Assembly: GCA_963720675.1 (NCBI GenBank)
Contig: CAVRGH010000010.1
Span: 1,984,001 to 2,048,000, forward strand
DNA length: 64,000 nucleotides
Origin: JALHSW01 sp963720675
Lineage (GTDB): Bacteria; Actinomycetota; Acidimicrobiia; IMCC26256; PALSA-555
Direction: 5' to 3'
Shown: positions 16,561 through 25,412 of the stretch, piece after piece
Numbering within the stretch: the first letter of the stretch is position 1
Layout of the letters: every line of letters starts with the position of its first letter
The notes under the pieces: generated by a model
The model's input: only the letters and a program-made list of their open reading frames with translations
What the model was told of the DNA's origin: nothing
Database searches by the model: none
Translations under genes and position numbers: made by a program

Positions 16561-17019
16561 TCGCAGCGCACCGCGCACGAAGGTCGATCCTGTTCAGCCC
16601 CGCTTCGGGCACCAAGCGCTATTCGATCAGTCGGGCCGAGAAGTTCGCCGAACGCTTTTTCGCGTGCGTCGATCCACGCGAGCTCAACGTGTACGGCGAA
16701 CCCGACACGCCGACGCGCGATGCGATCGCGGGATTCGGCCCGGTCCACCTACGTCTCTGGGCTGGCTTCGCTCGGTTCTCGTAGCACGCTCCCCGCTCCC
16801 GGCTCGCGCCTGGCGACGACCCGCGTCTCATCGCCAGCATCGGAAGGCGTTCGACCACGAGAACCCGCCACGACTGGCGATCCCCCCGCGTACCCATGTG
16901 ACATGTTCCTGTCGGGCGGGGGCCACGGTTCACCCCATCGGGAGGATGCAGACCTGATGACCGGTGGGGAAGACTGTCGCCGAGCCGGTGGCGCCGGACG
17001 CCCGATGGAGGAGTGCGAG
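16561..17019. other. 459-base gene-free stretch between arylsulfatase and SDR
   Basis: No gene is convincing here. A frame open from 16557 to a TAG at 16782 would encode a protein-like sequence (containing AEKFAERFFACVDPRELN), but it has no usable start codon and no recognisable domain, so it may be a remnant. The second half holds regulatory motif site D and the GGAGG ribosome site of the next gene. No tRNA or terminator with a T tract was seen. Confidence 0.5.
16929..16949 (+). promoter_or_regulatory. 21-bp motif site D upstream of the sugar-oxidation gene run
   Basis: TTCACCC, spacer CATC, then GGGAGGAT and GC. Here the variable position of the right half is G, as allowed in the MalT box core GGGA(T/G)GA. 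It lies 71 bases before the SDR start. A left half only (TTCACCCC) recurs near 20015 upstream of the second GH15 gene. Confidence 0.55.
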
Positions 17020-17787
17020 ATGACCCTGGACGGAAAGGTGGCAATCGTCACCGGAGGCAACACCGGCATCGGGAAGTCCATCGTGCTCGCGCTCGCCAAC
17101 GACGGCGCGAACGTCGTCATCGACTACGTCGCCAATCCGCAAGCCACCGAGGACCTCGAGCAACAGGTCGCGGCGCTGGGCGAGAAGGCGATCGGCGTGG
17201 AGGCCGACGTCAGCAAGGTCGCCGACCTCCAGACACTGGTCGACACCGCGGTGAAGCAGTTCGGGCGCCTCGACATCATGGTGAACAATGCGGGCGTCGA
17301 GACCCGCACCTCCGTGCTCGACACGACCGAGGCGCAGTACGAGAAGGTGCTCGAGATCAACCTGAAGAGCGCGTTCTTCGGCACGCAGCTCGCGGCCAAG
17401 CAGATGATCAGTCAGGGCGGCGGCGGCCGGATCATCAACATCACCTCGGTCCACGAAGACTGGCCGATGCCGGGGAACACGCCGTACTGCCTCTCCAAGG
17501 GCGGAGTCCGGATGCTGACCCGAACCGCGGGCGTGGAGCTCGGTCCCCACGGCATCACCGTGGTCGGCGTCGGACCGGGTGCAGTGGCCACGCCGATCAA
17601 CACCTCCACCATGAACGATCCCGCGAAGATGAAGACCCTCGACGCCGCGATCCCGCTCGGACGCATGGCCGAGCCCGCCGAGATGGGCAGCGTGGTCGCG
17701 TTCCTCGCCGGCGACGGTGCGAGCTACATCACGGCGACGACGGTGTTCGCCGACGGGGGCATCATGCACAGCAGCCCGGGGCTCTAG
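17020..17787 (+). CDS. SDR-family oxidoreductase, glucose 1-dehydrogenase-like
   Basis: 255 aa classical short-chain dehydrogenase. The cofactor motif is TGGNTGIGKS (residues 11-20), then NNAG in DIMVNNAGVETR, the catalytic serine in NITSVHEDWP, and Y-x3-K as YCLSKGG. The closest pattern is bacterial glucose 1-dehydrogenase, which oxidises beta-D-glucose to gluconolactone with NAD(P)+; substrate assignment is by resemblance only. The ATG at 17020 follows GGAGG; a longer frame upstream has no ribosome site. It is the first gene of a tight run whose next gene reoxidises NADH. Confidence 0.85.
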   Translation: MTLDGKVAIVTGGNTGIGKSIVLALANDGANVVIDYVANPQATEDLEQQVAALGEKAIGVEADVSKVADLQTLVDTAVKQFGRLDIMVNNAGVETRTSVLDTTEAQYEKVLEINLKSAFFGTQLAAKQMISQGGGGRIINITSVHEDWPMPGNTPYCLSKGGVRMLTRTAGVELGPHGITVVGVGPGAVATPINTSTMNDPAKMKTLDAAIPLGRMAEPAEMGSVVAFLAGDGASYITATTVFADGGIMHSSPGL

Positions 17788-17791
17788 CTCC

Positions 17792-19081
17792 GTGGGCCGT
17801 GCCGAGCGAAGGGCGACGACGGTGGTGATCGTCGGCGGGGGCTTTGCCGGTGTCGCGTGCGCGAAGCACCTCGCCAAGCACAAGGTCTCGGTGACGCTCG
17901 TCGACCGCCACAACTACAACCAGTTCCAGCCCTTGCTGTACCAGGTGGCCTCGGCCCAAGTGAACCCCACCGACGTGGCCCGACCGTTGCGGACCATCTT
18001 CCGCAAGCACAAGAGCGTCACCGTCAAGGTCGCCGACGTCTCCTCGGTCGACCCCGCCACCAGAACCGTCACGAGTGCGGACGGCATCGACTTCTCGGGT
18101 GACCACCTGGTCTTGGCGATGGGCGGCGAGGCCAACTTCTTCGGCACCCCCGGGGCCCAGGAGCACGCGTTCCCGCTCTACGCGCTCGACGACGCCGAGC
18201 GCCTCCGGTCACGCGCCCTCACCGTGCTCGAGGCCGCGTACCGGAACCCGAAGCTGGTCGATCAGGGAGCCCTCAACTTCGTGATCGTCGGTGCGGGCGC
18301 AACCGGCGTCGAGACCGCCGGCGCGCTCGCCGACGTGCTCAACCGGTTGGTCCCGAAGCGAGTGGGCGATGTGGGGATCGGGGCAGCCCAGATCTTCGTG
18401 ATCGACCCGGGATCGGTCGTCCTCGCCCCGTTCTCCGACCGCGTACACGTCTACGCCCGGAAGGCGCTCGAAGACCGCCACGTCAAGCTCGAGCTCGGCG
18501 TGAAGGTCGACGAGGTGCGGGCGGACCGGGTCCTGCTCTCCGATGGCCGCGAGATCCTCACCCGGACCGTGGTCTGGGCGGGCGGGATCCAGGCCGCGCA
18601 GCTCGCGTCTCGTTCCGGGATCGAAGCGGGCCACGGTGGACGGATCGGCGTGCAGCCCGATCTCACCGTCGAGGCGTTTCCGGGCGTGTACGCGCTCGGC
18701 GACGTCGCGAACACGCCGGGGCCCGACGGAAAGCCGTACCCGCAGCTCGGATCGGTGGCCTTGCAAGCGGGCAAGTGCGCAGCGCAGAACATCCTCGCCG
18801 ACATCGACGGCAAACCCAGGTCCCCGTTCTCGTACCGTGACAAGGGAATCATGGCGATGATCGGGCGCAATGCCGCGGTCGCCGAGGTCGGGCCGCGGCA
18901 CCGCGAGCTGCACGGCCTGCTCGCCTACGTCTCATGGCTCGGAGTCCACGCCGCGCTCCTGAGCGGCTTCCGAGAGCGCATCAACGCAATCGCCTCGTGG
19001 GTCTGGGACTACCTGTTCAGCACGCGCGCTTCCGCGATCATCGATCGACCCGAAGCCGCGGCCATCGAGTGGGACGAGTGA
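17792..19081 (+). CDS. ndh: type II NADH:quinone dehydrogenase-like FAD oxidoreductase
   Basis: 429 aa. The FAD-binding motif VVIVGGGFAGVACAKHLAKH is at the N-terminus and a second nucleotide motif NFVIVGAGATGVETAGAL near residue 165 is the NADH site. The FAD phosphate-contact sequence GVYALGDVANTPGPDG is also present. The amphipathic C-terminus, INAIASWVWDYLFSTRASAII, fits the membrane anchor of NDH-2. It passes electrons from NADH to quinone without proton pumping. GTG 17792 lies four bases after the SDR stop, suggesting coupled translation; its own TGA overlaps the next GTG. NDH-2 is the best call, though other pyridine nucleotide-disulphide oxidoreductases are possible. Confidence 0.85.
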   Translation: MGRAERRATTVVIVGGGFAGVACAKHLAKHKVSVTLVDRHNYNQFQPLLYQVASAQVNPTDVARPLRTIFRKHKSVTVKVADVSSVDPATRTVTSADGIDFSGDHLVLAMGGEANFFGTPGAQEHAFPLYALDDAERLRSRALTVLEAAYRNPKLVDQGALNFVIVGAGATGVETAGALADVLNRLVPKRVGDVGIGAAQIFVIDPGSVVLAPFSDRVHVYARKALEDRHVKLELGVKVDEVRADRVLLSDGREILTRTVVWAGGIQAAQLASRSGIEAGHGGRIGVQPDLTVEAFPGVYALGDVANTPGPDGKPYPQLGSVALQAGKCAAQNILADIDGKPRSPFSYRDKGIMAMIGRNAAVAEVGPRHRELHGLLAYVSWLGVHAALLSGFRERINAIASWVWDYLFSTRASAIIDRPEAAAIEWDE

Positions 19082-20004
19082 AGAGCGTGGCCACGGGAGT
19101 CAGCGCGGCCGAGCGGCGCTTCCGGGGCGAGCCCGCCGTGCAGCTCACCGCAGGTCCACTGTCCGCCGTCTTCACGCCGGCGATCGGCATGACCGGTGTC
19201 TCGTTGCGGCACCGTGCGGGCGAACACCTCGCCCTCCCCGGCGGTCTCGACGCGTTGCGAGCCGGCCGCACCGGCGGCCTCCCGCTGCTCGCACCCTGGG
19301 CGAACCGCCTTTCGCAATGGAGATACCGAGCCGCAGGGGTCTCGGTCGATCTCCGGGGCCAACCATTGGGGGTCGACGACAACGGACTCCCGATCCACGG
19401 CCTCCTCGTCGGGAAGCCGGGCTGGACCGTCGATCGGCTTGCGACCCGCGGCGACACCGCGCAGGTGCGCGCTTCCATCGGCGTCGACGCCCCCGCGTTC
19501 CCGTTCCCTCACCGCATCGAGGTCGCCGCGGTCGCGAGTGAGTCGCAGCTGCGGGTCGACACCACCGTGATACCGACGGGCCGCCGGTCGGTACCGATCG
19601 CGTTCGGATGGCACCCGTACCTCCGACTTCCCGGCGCGCCGCGCCGACGGTGGCGTCTGCGCCTTCCCGCGCGGCAGCACCTCGCCCTCGATCCCCGCGG
19701 AATCCCCACCGGCGACCGAACCCCTGAACGATCCGAGGCCGACCCGATCGGGGATCGCACGTTCGACGACGGATACGAGCTGGGTCGCGACCGACGGCTC
19801 GTGCTCGAGCACGACGGGCGCTCCGTCGAGATGCGTTGCGGTGCCCGCTACCCGTTCGCCCAGGTGTGGGTCCCCGCCGGAGAACCGTTTGCCGCGCTCG
19901 AGCCCATGGCCGCGATCACCAACGCGCTCGTCGATCGCAAGGCCCCCGTGGTCGCGCCCGGCGAGCGCTTCAGGGCCACCTTCACGTTGAGGTTCGGACC
20001 CTGA
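19078..20004 (+). CDS. aldose 1-epimerase family protein
   Basis: 308 aa galactose-mutarotase fold. Conserved pieces include GLPLLAPWANRL near residue 63, NGLPIHGLL with the catalytic-type histidine, and IAFGWHPYLRLPGAP with the second conserved histidine. It should interconvert alpha and beta anomers of aldoses. GTG 19078 overlaps the NDH-2 stop (GTGA). Placed between a beta-glucose-specific type of dehydrogenase and a glucose-releasing GH15, it would supply the correct anomer; this is an inference from context. Confidence 0.8.
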   Translation: MKSVATGVSAAERRFRGEPAVQLTAGPLSAVFTPAIGMTGVSLRHRAGEHLALPGGLDALRAGRTGGLPLLAPWANRLSQWRYRAAGVSVDLRGQPLGVDDNGLPIHGLLVGKPGWTVDRLATRGDTAQVRASIGVDAPAFPFPHRIEVAAVASESQLRVDTTVIPTGRRSVPIAFGWHPYLRLPGAPRRRWRLRLPARQHLALDPRGIPTGDRTPERSEADPIGDRTFDDGYELGRDRRLVLEHDGRSVEMRCGARYPFAQVWVPAGEPFAALEPMAAITNALVDRKAPVVAPGERFRATFTLRFGP

Positions 20005-20044
20005 CGCGGGACCATTCACCCCACGGAGCCGCACCCGACTCTGA

Positions 20045-20054
20045 CCCCCCCCCC
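20045..20054 (+). repeat. ten-base C tract ahead of second GH15 gene
   Basis: An uninterrupted run of ten C residues lies about 20 bases before the GH15 start and a few bases before its AGGAG site. Such tracts can vary in length by slippage or be miscounted in sequencing. No reading frame is affected because it is intergenic. Confidence 0.6.
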
Positions 20055-20075
20055 GACCGCCGGACAGGAGCACCA

Positions 20076-21905
20076 ATGTCGACCCCCATCGAGGACTACG
20101 CGATCATCGGCGACACCAGAACGGTCGCGGCCGTTGCCCGAGACGGTTCCATCGACTGGTGGTGTGTCCCCCGCATCGACTCGGGCGCGGTGTTCGCCGC
20201 GCTGCTCGGCGAGCCGAAACACGGACGCTGGTCCATCGCCCCGAAGGACTCGCCCAAGGCCACGCGTCGGAAGTACGCCGGGGATTCCCTGATCCTCGAG
20301 ACCGAGTTCGACACCGCGTCGGGCACGGCGAAGGTGACCGACTTCATGTCCCCGGTCGTCGAGCACCCGACGATCTTCCGGATCGTCGAGTGTCTCTCGG
20401 GTTCCGTGACGATGGCGACCGAGCTGATCGCAAGGTTCGACTACGGGTCGATCGCGCCATGGGCGGCGGCCACCGGAGACGGGCTGACCCTCGTGGCCGG
20501 GAACGACGCCCTTCGGTTCCACAGCCCAGTGCCACTCCTGGGCAACGACCTCACCACCACCGCGGAGTTCACGATGCGCGAAGGGCAACGCCACAGTTTC
20601 TCCCTCGCCTGGTACTCGGCCCTCGACGATCCGCCGCCACCACTCGATGCGCCCGCAGCGCGCCGCGCCACCGAGCAGTACTGGACTGAGTGGATGGAGC
20701 GGTGCACCTACGCCGGGGAGTGGCGCGACGACGTCGTTCGCTCGCTGATCACGGTGAAGGCGCTCCAGTACTCGCCGACGGGTGCGGTGTGCGCAGCGGC
20801 GACGACGTCGCTGCCGGAGCAGCTCGGTGGCGTGAGGAACTGGGACTATCGCTTCTCCTGGCTGCGCGACTCCTCGCTCACGCTCCAGGCGCTGCTGCTC
20901 TGCGGCTACGTCGACGAGGCCGCGGCATGGCAACGCTGGCTCCAGCGAGCCGTCGCCGGCGATCCCGGCGACTTCCAGATCATGTACGGCGTCGGCGGTG
21001 AGCGCCGACTGACCGAGGTCGAGCTCGACTGGCTCCCGGGCTACGACGACTCGAAGCCGGTGCGCATCGGCAACGAGGCGAGCGAGCAGTTCCAGCTCGA
21101 CGTGTTCGGCGAGATCGCCGATGCCGGCCTCACCGGGGTCGAGGCGGCCCTCGGCGACGAGGGGCACCTCCCCGCGCACCATCCACAGGCCGGCGAGCTC
21201 CTCCCGGCGATGATGGAGCACCTCGAGAAGGTGTGGCAGCTCCCCGACGACGGCATCTGGGAGATCCGCGGCCCCCAACGCCACTTCACCCAGTCGAAGG
21301 TGATGGCGTGGGTCGCGTTCGACCGCGCCGCCAAGATCGCGGAGAAGCTCGGCCACACCCACCTGCCGATCGACCGGTGGCGGAAGCTGGCCGATCAGGT
21401 GAAGGCCGAGGTCTGCGAGAAGGGGTTCGACGAGAAGAAGAACACCTTCGTGCAGTACTACGGCGCCGATCAGCTCGACTCCAGCCTGCTCATGCTGGCC
21501 CGGGTCGGCTTCCTGCCCCCGACCGACCCGCGGATCGTCGGGACGGTCGAGGCGGTCCAACGCGAGCTGATGGTCGACGGCTTCGTGCTGCGCTACCCGA
21601 CCTCCGACGGAGACGGCGTCGACGGACTCCCGGCGGGGGAAGGCACGTTCCTGTTGACGACGTTCTGGCTGGTCGACAACCTCGCGCTGATCGGTCGGGT
21701 GGACGAGGCGAGGGAGCTCTTCGAGCGACTGCGCAACCTGCAGAACGACGTCGGGATCTTCTCCGAAGAGTACGACCCCGCCACCAAGCGAATGATCGGC
21801 AACTTCCCGCAGGCGTTCTCGCACCTCGGGTTCATCGTGTCGGCCTCTCACCTCTCGGCGGCACAACCGTCGCCGCTCGATACCCGCGTCGCCTCGAAGG
21901 GATGA
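20076..21905 (+). CDS. glycoside hydrolase family 15 protein (trehalase/glucoamylase-like), paralogue 2
   Basis: 609 aa. It begins MSTPIEDYAIIGDTRTVAAV and shares the whole architecture of the GH15 at 9489-11321. VRNWDYRFSWLRDS marks the barrel, and the putative catalytic glutamates are in DGIWEIRG and GEGTFLLTTFWL. It should release beta-glucose from alpha-glucosides in the cytosol. ATG 20076 follows AGGAG. The stop overlaps the GMC oxidoreductase start (ATGA). Unlike paralogue 1, it sits within the sugar-oxidation run. Activity as trehalase versus glucoamylase cannot be decided from the sequence. Confidence 0.9.
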   Translation: MSTPIEDYAIIGDTRTVAAVARDGSIDWWCVPRIDSGAVFAALLGEPKHGRWSIAPKDSPKATRRKYAGDSLILETEFDTASGTAKVTDFMSPVVEHPTIFRIVECLSGSVTMATELIARFDYGSIAPWAAATGDGLTLVAGNDALRFHSPVPLLGNDLTTTAEFTMREGQRHSFSLAWYSALDDPPPPLDAPAARRATEQYWTEWMERCTYAGEWRDDVVRSLITVKALQYSPTGAVCAAATTSLPEQLGGVRNWDYRFSWLRDSSLTLQALLLCGYVDEAAAWQRWLQRAVAGDPGDFQIMYGVGGERRLTEVELDWLPGYDDSKPVRIGNEASEQFQLDVFGEIADAGLTGVEAALGDEGHLPAHHPQAGELLPAMMEHLEKVWQLPDDGIWEIRGPQRHFTQSKVMAWVAFDRAAKIAEKLGHTHLPIDRWRKLADQVKAEVCEKGFDEKKNTFVQYYGADQLDSSLLMLARVGFLPPTDPRIVGTVEAVQRELMVDGFVLRYPTSDGDGVDGLPAGEGTFLLTTFWLVDNLALIGRVDEARELFERLRNLQNDVGIFSEEYDPATKRMIGNFPQAFSHLGFIVSASHLSAAQPSPLDTRVASKG

Positions 21906-23488
21906 CCATGCAAACGGACCAGTACGACATCGTGATCATCGGGAGTGGGGCGGGAGGAGGCACCCTGGCGTGGAAGCTGGCGCCCACGGGGAAGCGCATC
22001 CTGCTCCTCGAACGGGGCGACTACCTCCCACGCGAGCGCGACAACTGGGAGACCGAGGCGGTGTTCCTCAGCAGCAAGTACACGACCAACGAGACGTGGG
22101 TCGACGCCGACGGCGACGACTTCACGCCCGAGCAGAACTACTACGTCGGTGGCAACACCAAGTTCTACGGCGCCGCGCTCTTCCGCCTTCGCGCCGAAGA
22201 CTTCGGTGTCGTCACGCATCACGGGGGAGAGTCGCCGGCTTGGCCGCTCGGTTACCAGGACTTCGAACCCTGGTACGCCGATGCCGAAGCGCTCTACATG
22301 GTGCACGGAAAGGCCGGTGAGGACCCGACCGACGGCCCGCGGAGCAGCGAGTACCCGTACCCGGAGGTCAAGCACGAGCCGCGCATCCAGCAGCTCAGCG
22401 ATGACCTGGAGAAGCTCGGGCTCCATCCGTCGCACCTCCCGATCGGGGTGATGCTCGACCAGGACGAGCACGGCGACGCGCTCCACACGAGCACCTGCAT
22501 CCGATGTGATCGCGTCGACGGGTTCCCCTGTCTGGTGAACGGAAAGGCCGATGCCCAGACGGTGGCCGTCGACCCGGCACTCGAGCACCCGAACCTCGAG
22601 CTGGTGCGCAACGCCAAGGTGGAACGGCTCGAGACCGACGCGACCGGCCGGTCGGTCACCGCAGTCGTCGCGACCCTCGCCGACGGCTCCGAGGCCCGCT
22701 TCTCGGGTGACATCGTGGTGGTGGCGTGCGGCGCGCTGAACTCCGCGTTGCTGCTCCTCAAGTCGGCGAACGACGCGCATCCCAGTGGGCTCGCCAACGC
22801 GTCGGACCAGGTGGGGCGCAACTACATGCGTCACAACAACGTGGCGATGATGGCGCTGTCGAAGGAGCCGAACCCGACGCGGTTCCAGAAGACGTTGGCG
22901 CTCAACGACTGGTATCTCAAGGGCGAGGACACCGACTATCCCTGGGGCGGCATCCAGATGCTCGGCAAGTCCGACGGTGAGCAGCTCAAGGGCAAGGCGC
23001 CGCGCTTCCTCGCCTGGGCCGCCCGGATGACGCCGAACCGTCCGGTGCAGATGCTGGCGCACCACAGCGTCGACTTCTGGCTGTCGTCGGAGGATCTCCC
23101 GCATCCCGACAACCGGCTCACCGTCGACAAGGACGGGAAGGTGAAGCTCGCGCTCGTCGAGACGAACCCCGAGGGCTTGAAGCGACTCCGGAAGAAGTTC
23201 GAGTCGATGCTCACCGACCTCGGGATGCACGAGGGGCTGACGGAACGCAACCTGTACCTGCACGAGGCGATGGACATCTCGGCCACGGCTCATCAGGCAG
23301 GCACCGTCCGCTTCGGTACCGACGAGTCGACCTCGGTGCTCGACGTCGACTGTCGCGCCCACGGCCTCGACAACCTCTACGTCGTCGACTCGAGCTTCTT
23401 CCCGTCGATCGGGGCGGTGAACCCGACGCTCACGATCATCGCCAACGCGTTGCGGGTGGGCCAACACCTCACCGAACGCCTGGGCTGA
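21902..23488 (+). CDS. GMC-family FAD oxidoreductase
   Basis: 528 aa glucose-methanol-choline oxidoreductase. The N-terminal FAD motif is IVIIGSGAGGGTLAWKL. The C-terminal signature region includes ATAHQAGTVRFGTD and YVVDSSFFPSIGAVNPTLTI, with histidine and asparagine in the usual active-site places. A cysteine pair in STCIRCDRVDGFPC is notable. Members oxidise sugars, alcohols or sterols; the neighbours favour a sugar or sugar acid. No signal peptide is seen. ATG 21902 overlaps the GH15 stop; the second ATG at 21908 is an alternative start. Confidence 0.85.
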   Translation: MTMQTDQYDIVIIGSGAGGGTLAWKLAPTGKRILLLERGDYLPRERDNWETEAVFLSSKYTTNETWVDADGDDFTPEQNYYVGGNTKFYGAALFRLRAEDFGVVTHHGGESPAWPLGYQDFEPWYADAEALYMVHGKAGEDPTDGPRSSEYPYPEVKHEPRIQQLSDDLEKLGLHPSHLPIGVMLDQDEHGDALHTSTCIRCDRVDGFPCLVNGKADAQTVAVDPALEHPNLELVRNAKVERLETDATGRSVTAVVATLADGSEARFSGDIVVVACGALNSALLLLKSANDAHPSGLANASDQVGRNYMRHNNVAMMALSKEPNPTRFQKTLALNDWYLKGEDTDYPWGGIQMLGKSDGEQLKGKAPRFLAWAARMTPNRPVQMLAHHSVDFWLSSEDLPHPDNRLTVDKDGKVKLALVETNPEGLKRLRKKFESMLTDLGMHEGLTERNLYLHEAMDISATAHQAGTVRFGTDESTSVLDVDCRAHGLDNLYVVDSSFFPSIGAVNPTLTIIANALRVGQHLTERLG

Positions 23489-23500
23489 TCGGCTCGTAGC

Positions 23501-24706
23501 GTGCCGGAGGGGGTACACAGCGGGGCCCGCGCGCCCGGAGCGTCGGAGGTGCGTGTCGTGTACCTCGCCGGGGTGGTGCAGGGCATCGCACTCGTCACGT
23601 TCCCTGCCGCGAGCTCGATCTTCACCAGCCCTTCGGAATACGGGCTCTCGAGCTCCGAGTACGGCGCGATGTTCCTCCCGCAGGCCATCACGGCGATCAC
23701 GTTCTCACTGCTCGGGGCCGGGTTGTCGCGCCGTGTCACGACGCGGACCTTGTACCTGCTCGGGCTCGCCGCCAACCTCGTGGCGATGGCGTTGCTCATC
23801 ACGAGCACGTTGTTCACGAACGACGAAGCGGTCGCGTACCCGATCCTGCTGCTCGCGACTGCGAGCCTTGGTGTCGGGTTCGGCCTCACGGTCCCCGCGA
23901 TCAACACGCTCACCGCCGCGTTCCACCCCGACAACGTCGACTCCTCTGTGTTGGTGCTCAACGCGCTGCTCGGGCTCGGCACCGCGCTCGCGCCGGTGCT
24001 CGTCGCCGTGTTCGTCGGACTGGGCTTCTGGTGGGGCCTCCCGGTCATGTCGGCCGCCCTGCTGGTCGCGCTCCTCGCAACCAGCGTGCGTCTCCCGCTG
24101 CGCACCGAGCCGCCGGCGAGCAGATCCCCCGGCGCCCCGAAGCTCGGCATCCCACGACGGTTCTGGGTCTTTGCCGCCTTCGCGTTGCTATACGGCATCT
24201 GCGAGACCATGAACGGCAACTGGTCGCAGCTCGACATGACGAAGAACCTGGGCGCGTCGGTCACGGAGGCATCGATCGCACTCACGGCGTTCTGGGGGAT
24301 GGTGACGGTCGGGCGGGTCGGGTTCGCTGCGCTCCAGCGATCGTTCCCGACCCGTCGCACCTACCGACTCCTGCCGTGGGTGCTCGTCGTCGCGTTCGTC
24401 GTCATCGCTCTGCTGCCGACGGGTGAGCCCGTGCTCGCCGTGCTCGCGTTCGGGCTCGCCGGGCTCGGCTGCTCGGCGCTCCTCCCACTGACCATCACCT
24501 TCGGCGAGGAGGAGCTCGTCGCCATCTCGGCTTCGGTGGCCGGGGGCGTGATCGCGTTCTATCAGCTCGGGTACGGCGTGGCCGCGTTCGGGGCGGGACC
24601 GCTCCAGTCGGCCGGGGTGTCCCTGCCGACGCTGTTCGGCCTGACCGCGATCATCGCCGGGGTGATGGGGATCCTGTCCATCGTGGTCACGCGCGTGCGG
24701 ACCTGA
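23501..24706 (+). CDS. major facilitator superfamily transporter
   Basis: 401 aa (from GTG 23501) with about twelve hydrophobic helices split by a polar loop (PLRTEPPASRSPGAPKLGI). It has FucP/NarK-like features such as SLGVGFGLTVPAINTLTAAF in helix 4-5. The first helix starts at VYLAGVVQGIALVTFPAAS, and GGAGG at 23545-23549 stands eight bases before a GTG at 23558, so the true start may be that later GTG. It is 12 bases downstream of the GMC gene and would be the transporter of the run. Its substrate is unknown; sugar or sugar acid is inferred. Confidence 0.8.
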   Translation: MPEGVHSGARAPGASEVRVVYLAGVVQGIALVTFPAASSIFTSPSEYGLSSSEYGAMFLPQAITAITFSLLGAGLSRRVTTRTLYLLGLAANLVAMALLITSTLFTNDEAVAYPILLLATASLGVGFGLTVPAINTLTAAFHPDNVDSSVLVLNALLGLGTALAPVLVAVFVGLGFWWGLPVMSAALLVALLATSVRLPLRTEPPASRSPGAPKLGIPRRFWVFAAFALLYGICETMNGNWSQLDMTKNLGASVTEASIALTAFWGMVTVGRVGFAALQRSFPTRRTYRLLPWVLVVAFVVIALLPTGEPVLAVLAFGLAGLGCSALLPLTITFGEEELVAISASVAGGVIAFYQLGYGVAAFGAGPLQSAGVSLPTLFGLTAIIAGVMGILSIVVTRVRT

Positions 24707-24769
24707 CCCGGCGCTCGGACTGCACCCACCGCGGACCTGTCCCTGATGCCCTGCTGCCCAGGTCAGGGG

Positions 24770-24854
24770 TGCCCGGACCAGGATTCGAACCTGGACGCCC
24801 CCGAAGGAGCCGGCGGGTTTAAGCCGCCTGCGTCTGCCGTTTCGCCACCCGGGC
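24770..24854 (-). tRNA. tRNA-Leu (anticodon TAA)
   Basis: An 85-base class II tRNA. The acceptor stem GCCCGGG pairs with the 3' strand before discriminator A (one G-U pair). The anticodon stem GGCGG/CCGCC encloses the loop CTTAAAC (anticodon TAA, reading UUA). A long variable arm (GGCTCCTTCGGGGGCG) and the T-arm CCAGGTTCGAATCCTGG are visible. CCA is not encoded. Confidence 0.95.
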
Positions 24855-24889
24855 CGGTGCAGCGGATGGGCGAAGGGTAGATCGCAGAC

Positions 24890-25300
24890 CTACGCCGCTC
24901 GCGTCTGCCCGTCGGTGACGGTCGAGGCGGGTGCGTCGGGAGGCGTTGCTGCCATGGCAGCGCCGGTCGCCTCGAGCAGCGCGGTGCGGAAGCGCAGCGC
25001 GGCCTCGCCCTCGAGGCGGTTCACGACGAGCACGCCCTCGACCATGTCGGCCGCCACCTCGTCGCGGGGTCGACCCTTGAGCGTGACCGACACGACCGCG
25101 CCGCCCGGGTAGCGCCGCACCGTACGGGCCGCGCCGGCCACTCGGGGTGGGCAGCGGAACGCCGGGACCACGAGCCCAGCCGCCCGCGTGGCAGCCCCGA
25201 GCCGCCGGGCCGCGTCAGCGAACCACAACACCGCGGAGCCGTTGCGGCCGCCGGCCGCTCGAGCCCCACCTGGCGCACGTTCTTCGGGTACTCCACCCAT
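24890..25300 (-). CDS. conserved hypothetical protein
   Basis: 136 aa alanine- and arginine-rich protein. The centre reads RRLGAATRAAGLVVPAFRCPP and continues with a beta-like RYPGGAVVSVTLKGRP, then MVEGVLVVNRLEG. No domain is recognised. ATG 25300 is used. A 26-bp sequence lies 12-37 bases upstream and is nearly identical to one upstream of the DUF222/HNH gene at 60695, implying shared control. A ribosome-like GATCCTGTGC precedes, with no strong SD. Function unknown. Confidence 0.6.
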   Translation of the reverse strand: MGGVPEERAPGGARAAGGRNGSAVLWFADAARRLGAATRAAGLVVPAFRCPPRVAGAARTVRRYPGGAVVSVTLKGRPRDEVAADMVEGVLVVNRLEGEAALRFRTALLEATGAAMAATPPDAPASTVTDGQTRAA

Positions 25301-25311
25301 GGAGCACAGGA

Positions 25312-25337
25312 TCGCAGGGGGGTGTGACAGCTACGTC
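25312..25337 (-). promoter_or_regulatory. 26-bp leader motif, copy 1
   Basis: On the gene strand it reads GACGTAGCTGTCACACCCCC then CTGCGA, ending 12 bases before the ATG at 25300. A copy with 24 of 26 bases the same stands 11 bases before the ATG of the HNH gene (60706-60731). Such close identity and position suggest a common promoter or operator. Confidence 0.6.
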
Positions 25338-25412
25338 GCCGGGCCGGATCACCGGGATCCGTGGCCCGAATCCAGGCGTTCGGGCAGGTCAGCGGGCCGT
25401 AGCCTCGGCGCC

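Noticed and set aside
16557..16784. Open frame after the arylsulfatase as a small gene
   Set aside because: It has no ATG, GTG or TTG near its beginning, no ribosome site and no recognisable family, so it was left as unexplained sequence.
20014..20029. Fifth copy of the 21-bp motif upstream of GH15 paralogue 2
   Set aside because: Only the left half (TTCACCCC) matches; the right half GGAKGA is missing at the required spacing.
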